Source of the DNA: an uncultured Clostridia bacterium | GTDB lineage: Bacteria > Bacillota > Clostridia > Christensenellales > Borkfalkiaceae | Assembly (NCBI GenBank): GCA_947174975.1 | Contig: CAMWLA010000043.1 | Coordinates: forward strand, 1 to 9,660 | Direction of reading: 5' to 3' | DNA length: 9,660 nt | In this document: positions 1-7,300 of the stretch, one piece after another | Numbering within the stretch: the first letter of the stretch is position 1 | How the letters are laid out: every line of letters begins with the position of its first letter | Translations under genes and position numbers: made by a program | The notes under the pieces: generated by a model | Seen by the model: only the letters and a program-made list of their open reading frames with translations | Told to the model about the DNA's origin: nothing | The model's database searches: none

Positions 1-17
1 TTTTCATTCATTTCGGT

Positions 18-20
18 CAT
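18..20 (-). CDS. Possible start of a gene running off the left edge
   Basis: On the minus strand an ATG at 20-18 opens a frame reading M-T-E-M-N-E before the window ends, so only about six codons are visible and no product can be assigned. The reason for listing it is the promoter-like sequence immediately upstream (27-55), whose extended -10 ends six bases before this ATG. There is no Shine-Dalgarno in the six intervening bases, so the mRNA would be leaderless if this ATG is used. Alternatively the true start is a later codon outside the window, such as the in-frame ATG at 11-9. It would be divergent from nifJ. Confidence 0.25.
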
Positions 21-26
21 AGGAAA

Positions 27-55
27 ATTATACCATCAAAATTTAATTTTCACAA
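27..55 (-). promoter_or_regulatory. Minus-strand promoter, extended -10
   Basis: Read on the minus strand, TGG-TATAAT (35-27) is a perfect extended -10 element. TTGTGA at 55-50 is a four-of-six match to the -35, with a 17-bp spacer. The expected transcription start is at about position 20, pointing out of the left edge. With the nifJ promoter this makes the intergenic region divergent. AT-rich DNA can produce such matches by chance, so confidence is moderate. Confidence 0.45.
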
Positions 56-75
56 CAAAATGCGTGCCTTGTCCG

Positions 76-104
76 TTGACTTTTTTTTAAAATCAAAGTA
101 TAAT
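76..104 (+). promoter_or_regulatory. nifJ promoter, sigma-70/sigma-A type
   Basis: TTGACT at 76-81 and a perfect TATAAT at 99-104 are separated by exactly 17 bp. The spacer begins with an eight-T run followed by As, an A/T-tract of the kind that favours promoter bending. The predicted start is near 110-112, giving a leader of about 46 nt before the nifJ ATG. The near-consensus match suggests strong housekeeping expression, as expected for a central fermentation enzyme. No clear operator was seen. Confidence 0.8.
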
Positions 105-145
105 TAAAAGAGTGCAAATATGCAACATAAATAATAATAAAAATC

Positions 146-150
146 GGAGG
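146..150 (+). promoter_or_regulatory. nifJ ribosome binding site
   Basis: GGAGG lies seven bases before the ATG at 158. This supports that start and gives a local reference spacing for judging the start of the large minus-strand lyase gene. Confidence 0.85.
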
Positions 151-157
151 TTTTTAG

Positions 158-3100
158 ATGAAAAAATTGACTATTGACGGCAATACCGCCGCTAGCCATG
201 TTGCTTACGCTTTTTCGGAAGTTGCCGCAATTTATCCCATCACCCCTTCTTCGCCTATGGCAGAAGTTGCGGACGAATGGGCTACAGTCGGCAGAACCAA
301 CATGTGGGGGCAGAAAGTAAAAATTGCTGAAATGCAGTCGGAAGGCGGCGCTGCGGGTGCCGTACACGGATCGCTTTGTGCTGGTGCTTTAACAACCACT
401 TACACGGCATCCCAAGGACTTTTACTTATGATTCCCAACATGTACAAAATATCCGGCGAACTTATGCCTATGGTTATGCACGTTTCTGCACGCGCGCTTG
501 CCGCTCATTCGCTCAATATTTTCGGTGATCATGCAGACGTTATGGCGTGCCGTCAGACCGGTTTCGCAATGCTTTGCGACGGCTCGGTACAAGAAGTTAT
601 GGATTTGGGGTTAGTTGCCCACCTTTCCACACTCAAAGCGAGAGTTCCTTTCATTAACTTCTTTGACGGTTTCAGAACTTCGCACGAAGTTGCAAAAATC
701 GACGTTTGGGACGAGGCTGACGACTACGCTGAAATCAGAGCAATATGTGACGAAGTCGGACTTTCGGAAGATATCGCAGATTTCAAATCGCGTTCCTTAA
801 ACCCCGAACATCCTATACAGAAAGGTACCGCACAAAACGGCGATACATATTTCCAGAACAGAGAAACGGCAAACAGCTATTATGAAGCTGCCCCCGCTAT
901 CGTTCAGAAAATGATGGACGTTGTTTCGGCTAAATGCGGAAGAAAGTATCACCTTTTCGACTACGTCGGTGCTAAAGACGCAGAACAAGTCATCGTTGCA
1001 ATGGGTTCTGGTTGCGAAACCATTGAAGAATCGATCAACAAGCTCAATGCGATGGGCAAAAAATACGGACTTGTAAAAGTTCGTCTTTACAGACCTTTCG
1101 TTGCAAACGCATTTGTTAAGGCTTTGCCTAAGACGGCGAAAAAGATTGCCGTTCTCGACAGAACGAAAGAACCCGGCTCGCTCGGCGAACCTTTATACCT
1201 CGACGTTTGCTCGGCTCTGCTTGAAAAAGGGGTAACCGATATAAAAGTCGTTGGCGGCAGATATGGCTTAGGCTCGAAAGAGTTTACCCCTTCTATGGTG
1301 CTTGCAGTTTATAAGAACCTTGAAAAGGACAAGCCGAAGAATCACTTCACGATAGGTATATACGAGGACGTTACAAACTCGTCGCTCAATTTCTCCGAGA
1401 AGTTTGACGCAGCGCCCGCCGGTTCGACCAGCTGTAAATTCTACGGCTTGGGTTCCGACGGTACCGTAGGTGCAAACAAAAACTCGATTAAAATCATCGG
1501 TGACCATACCGACAAACACGCACAAGCTTATTTCTTCTACGATTCGAAGAAGTCGGGCGGTATCACCGTTTCCCACCTCCGTTTCGGTGATTCACCTATT
1601 CAGTCTGAATACCTTATTGATTCGGCTGACTTCGTGCAGTGTTCCAATCCCTCATACGTAACACGTTACGATATGACCAGCGATATTAAACCTAACGGTA
1701 CATTCCTTATTAACACAAGTGCAACTACTGTTGAAGCACTTAACGAATTCTTGCCCGCAAAGGTTAAACAAGATATCGCTAAAAAGCACATCAATCTCTA
1801 CGTTATCGACGCAATAAAAATAGCTGCCGAATTGGGACTTCGCGGCAGAACGAACACGATTTTACAGTCGGCATTCTTCCGTGTAAATCCTCAGATTATG
1901 CCCTACGACAAAGCTATTGACTATATGAAATATATGGCTAAAAAGTCGTTCGCAAGAAAGGGTGACGCCGTTGTTCAGATGAACTATAACGCAATCGACG
2001 CAGCTGCCGGCGATAACCTTGTTAAAATCGACGTTCCCGCAGCTTGGGCTAAAGCAACTACGGGCGCTGAAATGGTTAAGGGCGCAGATAACGCTTACTA
2101 TCAAGAAATTATCAAACCTATCCTCTACCTTGAAGGCGACAAGCTCAAATCTTCTCAATTCAATGCAGACGGACACGTTCCTACCGGTACTACGAAGTAT
2201 GAAAAGCGCGGCGTTGCCGTTCTCGTACCCGAAATCATTCAAGATAAATGTATTCAGTGCGGAACTTGCTCGTTCGTATGCCCCCACGCTTGTTTAAGAC
2301 CGGCACTCGTTGCTACGGGAGCCGATAAGCCCGATACGCTTACCTTAAAGCCCGCTATCGGCCTTGCAGGATACGATTATAAGATGCAAGTTTCACCGCT
2401 TGACTGTATGGGTTGCGGCGTGTGCGCAACAGTCTGCCCCGTAAAGGACGGCGGAGCAATCAAGATGATACCTCTTGCAGAATCGCTTGAAAAAGGCGAA
2501 GATAAGAACTGGGAATTCACAGTTGACCTTCCCGACGTTGACACTTCGAAATTTAAAACGAATACCGTTAAGGGTTGCCAATTTGCTACTCCCCTCTTCG
2601 AGTTCTCCGGCGCGTGTGCCGGCTGCGGCGAAACGCCTTATGTTAAAGTTATCACCCAGCTTTTCGGCGAAGATATGGTAATTGCAAACGCAACGGGTTG
2701 CTCGTCAATTTACGGCGGCTCGTCACCCACTTGCCCCTACACCACCAACAAACAAGGACGCGGCCCCGCTTGGGCAAACTCACTGTTCGAAGATAATGCA
2801 GAATTCGGCTACGGTATGAACCTTGCTTATACGGCAAGAAGAAACGCAGTCAAAGCAAAAGTTGAAAGACTTGCAGAGCTTTGGGACGGCGAAGGTAAAC
2901 AGCTTTGCTTGAATTATCTTAAAGCATTCGAAGACAGAGAACCTTCTAAGAAAGCTTCCGCTGAGCTTGTAACAGCACTTGAGGCTTGTCACAATTGCGG
3001 CTGTGAAGCTGACGCACTTGTTAAAGAAATACTCGCAGCAAAAGATTGCCTTGCTAAGAAATCTATCTGGATTTTCGGCGGCGACGGCTGGGCTTACGAT

Positions 3101-3688
3101 ATCGGTTACGGTGGACTTGACCATGTACTCGCTTCGGGCGAAGACGTTAACGTTCTCGTACTTGATACCGAAGTTTACTCCAACACCGGCGGTCAAGCTT
3201 CAAAATCAACAAATATCGGCGCAGTTGCTAAATTTGCCGCTGCCGGTAAGAGAGTTAAGAAAAAGGATTTAGGCATGATTGCAAAGTCCTACGGATACGT
3301 TTACGTAGCTCAAGTTGCAATGGGCTCCAACCCCGCACAGCTTTTGAAAGCGTTAACAGAAGCCGAAGCATATCACGGTCCTTCACTTATCATTGCTTAT
3401 GCTCCTTGTATCAACCACGGCATCAATATGACAAAGAGCCAGCTTGAAGAAAAAGCGGCCGTTGACTGCGGTTACTGGCAACTTTACAGATACAACCCCG
3501 ACGGAGAAAAGTTCACACTCGATTCTAAGGAACCTACGGGCGATTATCAAGCATTCCTTGCCGGAGAAACGAGATACGCTTCCCTTGTTAAGACTCAAGG
3601 TGCTGACGTTGCTAACGAGCTGTTCAAGAAAACTGAAGAATCTGCAAAAGAAAGATTCGAAACTTACAAGAAGCTTTCAGAAAATTAA
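158..3688 (+). CDS. nifJ: Pyruvate:ferredoxin (flavodoxin) oxidoreductase
   Basis: This cytosolic enzyme oxidatively decarboxylates pyruvate with CoA to acetyl-CoA and CO2, reducing ferredoxin or flavodoxin. The 1176-residue chain has the full single-polypeptide domain order. The N-terminal part carries YPITPSSPMAE (26-36), catalytic-pocket Glu62 in MQSEGGAAGA and Arg112. The middle has a two-[4Fe-4S] ferredoxin domain with Cys698/701/704/708 and Cys750/753/756/760. The C-terminal thiamine-diphosphate domain has GGDGWAYDIGYGG (974-986) and the EVYSNTGGQ motif with Asn1009. The proximal cluster ligands are Cys820, 823, 848 and 1084, with spacing closely like the Desulfovibrio africanus enzyme. 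Only 92 residues follow Cys1084, so the long C-terminal extension linked to oxygen tolerance in that enzyme is mostly absent; this fits an oxygen-labile anaerobe enzyme (inference). The start is fixed by the GGAGG seven bases upstream. The gene has its own promoter and terminator, so it is probably monocistronic. Confidence 0.98.
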   Translation: MKKLTIDGNTAASHVAYAFSEVAAIYPITPSSPMAEVADEWATVGRTNMWGQKVKIAEMQSEGGAAGAVHGSLCAGALTTTYTASQGLLLMIPNMYKISGELMPMVMHVSARALAAHSLNIFGDHADVMACRQTGFAMLCDGSVQEVMDLGLVAHLSTLKARVPFINFFDGFRTSHEVAKIDVWDEADDYAEIRAICDEVGLSEDIADFKSRSLNPEHPIQKGTAQNGDTYFQNRETANSYYEAAPAIVQKMMDVVSAKCGRKYHLFDYVGAKDAEQVIVAMGSGCETIEESINKLNAMGKKYGLVKVRLYRPFVANAFVKALPKTAKKIAVLDRTKEPGSLGEPLYLDVCSALLEKGVTDIKVVGGRYGLGSKEFTPSMVLAVYKNLEKDKPKNHFTIGIYEDVTNSSLNFSEKFDAAPAGSTSCKFYGLGSDGTVGANKNSIKIIGDHTDKHAQAYFFYDSKKSGGITVSHLRFGDSPIQSEYLIDSADFVQCSNPSYVTRYDMTSDIKPNGTFLINTSATTVEALNEFLPAKVKQDIAKKHINLYVIDAIKIAAELGLRGRTNTILQSAFFRVNPQIMPYDKAIDYMKYMAKKSFARKGDAVVQMNYNAIDAAAGDNLVKIDVPAAWAKATTGAEMVKGADNAYYQEIIKPILYLEGDKLKSSQFNADGHVPTGTTKYEKRGVAVLVPEIIQDKCIQCGTCSFVCPHACLRPALVATGADKPDTLTLKPAIGLAGYDYKMQVSPLDCMGCGVCATVCPVKDGGAIKMIPLAESLEKGEDKNWEFTVDLPDVDTSKFKTNTVKGCQFATPLFEFSGACAGCGETPYVKVITQLFGEDMVIANATGCSSIYGGSSPTCPYTTNKQGRGPAWANSLFEDNAEFGYGMNLAYTARRNAVKAKVERLAELWDGEGKQLCLNYLKAFEDREPSKKASAELVTALEACHNCGCEADALVKEILAAKDCLAKKSIWIFGGDGWAYDIGYGGLDHVLASGEDVNVLVLDTEVYSNTGGQASKSTNIGAVAKFAAAGKRVKKKDLGMIAKSYGYVYVAQVAMGSNPAQLLKALTEAEAYHGPSLIIAYAPCINHGINMTKSQLEEKAAVDCGYWQLYRYNPDGEKFTLDSKEPTGDYQAFLAGETRYASLVKTQGADVANELFKKTEESAKERFETYKKLSEN

Positions 3689-3702
3689 TCAAACATAAAT
3701 AG

Positions 3703-3740
3703 ATGCGGCGAATTCCTTTATGGAATTCGCCGCATTTTTT
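3703..3740 (+). terminator. nifJ intrinsic terminator, probably bidirectional
   Basis: A perfect 13-bp inverted repeat (3704-3716 with 3722-3734) encloses the five-base loop TTTAT and is followed by six Ts (3735-3740), starting 15 bases after the nifJ stop. An outer A-T pair extends the stem. On the minus strand the same stem is followed by a T-rich tail (CTATTTATGTTTGAT), so it can also end the convergent acetyltransferase transcript. Confidence 0.92.
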
Positions 3741-3759
3741 ACTTTAATAAAAAGAAATA

Positions 3760-4224
3760 TTATTTCTTGATAAATAATTTCTCTCCATACTCGTCAGTGC
3801 CATTTTCAACAAAACCGTTAGATAACCAAAACCTAATAGAGTTTTCTTTAGCACTGTTTAGTTCATAGTATGTTGCGCCCTCAGCTTTAGTATAGTCTTC
3901 CAAAGTCTTGAAACATCTGTGTCCCATTCCGTTCCCTCTGAATTCCGGGAAAACCCAGAAATCCAAAATAAAACACTTCCCTTCCTCACTTTGATAAATA
4001 CAATAAGAGCAAGCACCTATTTTTCGTCCATCCTCTATAAAGTATATTAAATGATGTTTATCGAAATTCCGCATTATATGCTGTGCAATTACGCCACGAT
4101 ACTCATCGGAAATAAAATATTCGAAGTCGTCGTCACAAATTATTTCATCTTCTACTAAATACCTAATGTGTTCATCCCAAAACGTATTTATTTGGTCCAA
4201 CTCTATTTCATCAATACTTATCAT
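3760..4224 (-). CDS. GNAT family N-acetyltransferase
   Basis: This is a 154-residue single-domain protein of typical GNAT length. The central strand ILDFWVFPEFRG leads into the acetyl-CoA pyrophosphate-binding loop R-G-N-G-M-G (residues 96-101). This is followed by the helix beginning HRCFKTLEDY and by the C-terminal motif B region, an Asn-rich N-S-I-R-FWLSNGF segment (128-138) characteristic of the fold. It should transfer an acetyl group from acetyl-CoA to an amine; the substrate (small molecule, peptide or protein N-terminus) cannot be read from the sequence. The N-terminal half is acidic. The gene stands alone between two hairpins, convergent with nifJ and in the same direction as the lyase unit but with its own promoter. 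The ATG at 4224 is the only reasonable start, because the next Met (residue 51) would remove the first strand and helix. It lacks a convincing Shine-Dalgarno; only AAAAGA precedes it. Confidence 0.9.
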   Translation of the reverse strand: MISIDEIELDQINTFWDEHIRYLVEDEIICDDDFEYFISDEYRGVIAQHIMRNFDKHHLIYFIEDGRKIGACSYCIYQSEEGKCFILDFWVFPEFRGNGMGHRCFKTLEDYTKAEGATYYELNSAKENSIRFWLSNGFVENGTDEYGEKLFIKK

Positions 4225-4234
4225 AATCTTTTAT

Positions 4235-4263
4235 ATTATAACATGCCTAATTAAATATATCAA
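4235..4263 (-). promoter_or_regulatory. GNAT gene promoter with extended -10
   Basis: On the minus strand TTGATA (4263-4258) is a five-of-six -35 match. After a 17-bp spacer comes a perfect TATAAT (4240-4235) preceded by TG one base upstream, an extended -10. Predicted initiation is near 4230-4227, only a few bases before the ATG at 4224. The mRNA would therefore have almost no leader. The -35 lies directly after the tail of the upstream hairpin, so terminator and promoter are packed together. Confidence 0.75.
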
Positions 4264-4274
4264 ACATAAAATTA

Positions 4275-4301
4275 AGGTGCGCCCGCAATGCGGACGCACC
4301 T
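4275..4301 (-). terminator. Terminator of the lipoprotein-lyase unit
   Basis: An 11-position stem (4276-4286 with 4290-4300) has a three-base loop, 27 bp past the lyase stop codon. On the plus strand one stem position is a C-A mismatch, whereas in minus-strand RNA it becomes a U-G wobble and the stem is fully paired. The minus-strand tail is TTAATTTTATGTTTG. A five-T run also follows on the plus strand, so some bidirectional function is possible, though no plus-strand gene ends here. Confidence 0.8.
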
Positions 4302-4327
4302 TTTTACTTTTGAGTATTATCTAGTTC

Positions 4328-7300
4328 TTAAACATCTAAGAAATTAAGCGTTACATAAGGAGCCTTATACAGATCATCCGAATCGGGATCATCGTTTTCA
4401 ACTATCGTCCAACGCGTTTCAGTATCAAGGTTGAGGTAATATTTACCGGTGATATAGTCGTCTCGGGTTCTAAGGTCTTCTACTGTGAATACTTCAACGT
4501 CGTAGTCGGTATTGTATTCTTCCATCAGACTGATACAGCTCGTTACGGAAACTTTGGCTCTGACACTTGAAGAGAAGTTACCGAGAATAGGTGATGCGTT
4601 CTTCAACGAAACGTCTCTCAATTCACCTTGAATATGGTGCGTTGCGAGCGATATACAATTCGAAATAGTCAGCTCACCTAAACCGCCCTTATGATAACCG
4701 AGCATGCCGCCAAGTCTTGACGAACCGGGAGCTACGTCAGTCTTTAACTGTCCGGAATAGTAGCACTGGGTAATAGTAAGCGTATCGCCGTCTTTATCTT
4801 CCCAAGCAGCAACCATACCGCCGCCTTCGCCGGTAGTAGCCGCTTCGATATCGGTAACTACGTAGCAGTTATCAATCTTGATCGCGTGCACGTAATTCTG
4901 AACGTAACCAATCAAGCCACCGACACGCTGCGTACCAACTATTCTGTGATTAGCATCGCTATTTACAATAGAAACTTGCGAAATGGTTAGATCGCAACCG
5001 GACTTACTTGTATCACCAACATGACCTATAAGTGCAGCGGCACGCGCATTGGAGCTGTTAATATTAACGTTGGTAAACGCAATATTATAGAAGTCACCGC
5101 CGGAGCTTTCGGATACAAATCCTACTTTATCCTCCTTAGCTTCAATTGACAGATTGTCAATTTTAACGTTCATTATAGTTCCACGGGTCACCTTACTGAA
5201 GATGCCTTTATTTGTGGTTGTCATATTCGAAAGAGTATAACCGGCACCGTTAAATACACCGCTGAAGCCCGTAGTACTGCTTACGAATGATACGCCTTTA
5301 AAATCTAAGTTCTTAGTAAGCGTGTAAATAGTTCTTGAAGGTTCTTCACTGCTTATTGTGCTTCCTTGGGCAATCGTCACGAACTTCTTAGTCGTATCAA
5401 TATTAATTTTATTTATCTTTGATGAATACAGCTTAGAAGTAATATCTCCGTTTACATTTCCAAGCGCATAGTAAACATTATATGAAGCAGTGTTTGCGTT
5501 TGCGAAACTGAAATTAATATCAGTATCTCTAAACTCGTAAGATTTTACTCCGGAATATGTCTTGATATTATCTACCGTTAAATCAGTGAGTTGAGTAGGC
5601 GATGATACCGCATAAAGTATACCCGTTGCACTGCTGGGTTCGCCGGCAATTGCAAAACCTTCACGATTTGCAACTACAGTCGACTCATCATTCCTAAATG
5701 CAACTTCTCCCATTGCATTTGCAACGTATATACGATAAGTCATCGTATTTGCAACTTCATTTGAACCCTTAATCGAAACGCTGTGTGTTATTGTGAACAC
5801 ACCGGCAACCGACGGAGTAAACTCTCTTATCGCAACCGGATGCGTATTGGCATTAAGCTGATACGTATAGGTCGTTTTAACGTCGTATTCAGACTCTTTT
5901 AACAACTTAGTACTGTCTGTACCGTCGTTACTGTCATAATATAAACCGTTTTTAACCCTAACTACGGGTTCACGATAAGGTCTGTATTGATCTACAATAC
6001 ATTTATACTTTCCGCCGTCGTAAACGATAGTACCGTCAGCATCTTCGACAAAAATTTCACCTACCGAAGGAATACCCTTTTTCAGTATCAATTTGTAATC
6101 TTGAGTAACAGAGGCATCACCATGGGTGATTGTAGCAGTAAGAGTCACTTCCTTATCTTCGCTAGGGTCGCGCTGAATTTCAATGACAGCAAATTTCGAA
6201 CCGGAAGAGTCTACTTTAATTTCGTCTGCACCGTCTTTAACCGTAATGAATTCGGTATCATTTGTCGTCCATTTAATGTCTGCATTCAGCATCTCAACGG
6301 GAACATCGAAATCCTGGTAAACCGCATCTTCAACACAGTTAAGAGTTAAAGCTTCTCTTGCCCTCTCAACCATTGCCATATCTTCAGATGCAGCGTCACC
6401 GTTAATGAGATCTTTCTGATAGAAGTGTGTGTATTTGTCCCAACTTGTAAGATTTAACTCGGAACCGCACGTTACGCCTTCACCGAGATATGATGCGATA
6501 AGCTTTTCACCATCAGCAGTCTTCGCTAAAATATCGCCCATATTGATTGAATGGTCCGCAGCATTACGGCAAGTCAAATGAACTCTTGTGGCTTTCAAGG
6601 AAGTAATCTCACCATTGGAGATTACCATTGAGTCGCCGTTGCCCTTCAACGTACCCTCGTCATTGGGAAGTTTTGTAAACATTTCTGCAACGTCGATAAG
6701 CTTTTCTTGCGAAGTGAACTGTTTTTTATTGTTTATCGTATCGCCTTCGATTACGCCTTGAATTACGTTAGTTTTATTTATTGCGTCAAGCAAACTGTTC
6801 ATTACAGTTCCGCGGTAATTATCGGAATCAAGCGACTGTATTTTTGAATCACGGACAGAAAGCACGTTATTGATTGCATTATAGCTGTACGTCTGACGCG
6901 ACATATCTATATTCGAATGTTCGTCAAAGTTCTTTTCGTTTGCAACATTACCGTCCATATCAACCATTGCAGAGTTGTTATATGACGTTACGTAAGTTGA
7001 TTTGATATAACCGGGGTTTGAGTTATCGGTTACACCGTGCATTCTGTTATTATATGAAAGACAGTTATAAAGGTAAACGTCGCCGTTCATTATCGAACCG
7101 CCGAGCTTAAATCCGTTACCGTCTCCGTCACGGGTCATATAAGGATTAACGCTGTTTTCACCGGTATGATATGCCTTTGTTTCATCATACGTCGGGAACA
7201 GAGAATTACATTCATCCCTCGTATATTCAAGATAACCGTTTTCAAACGCTACGCAGTTATACATTATTACGGTACCGATATTACCGGAATCCGTCTTTGC

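Noticed and set aside
38..55. Possible Rex-type redox operator upstream of nifJ (TTCACAA half-site)
   Set aside because: Only the right half matches the TTGTGA-N-TCACAA palindrome; the left half is AAAATTT. It also coincides with the minus-strand -35, so no operator is claimed.
1862..2287. 141-codon minus-strand open frame inside nifJ
   Set aside because: It is fully within a conserved, residue-verified nifJ reading frame on the other strand; there is no evidence of separate coding.
4301..4310. Plus-strand intrinsic terminator at the T-run after the second hairpin
   Set aside because: There is no plus-strand gene upstream to terminate; nifJ already ends at the hairpin at 3703-3740, and the stem pairs fully only in minus-strand RNA.
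5987..6349. 120-codon plus-strand open frame opposite the lyase
   Set aside because: It is antisense to the Ig-like region of the lyase and shows no family features or translation signals, so it is a shadow of the minus-strand coding.
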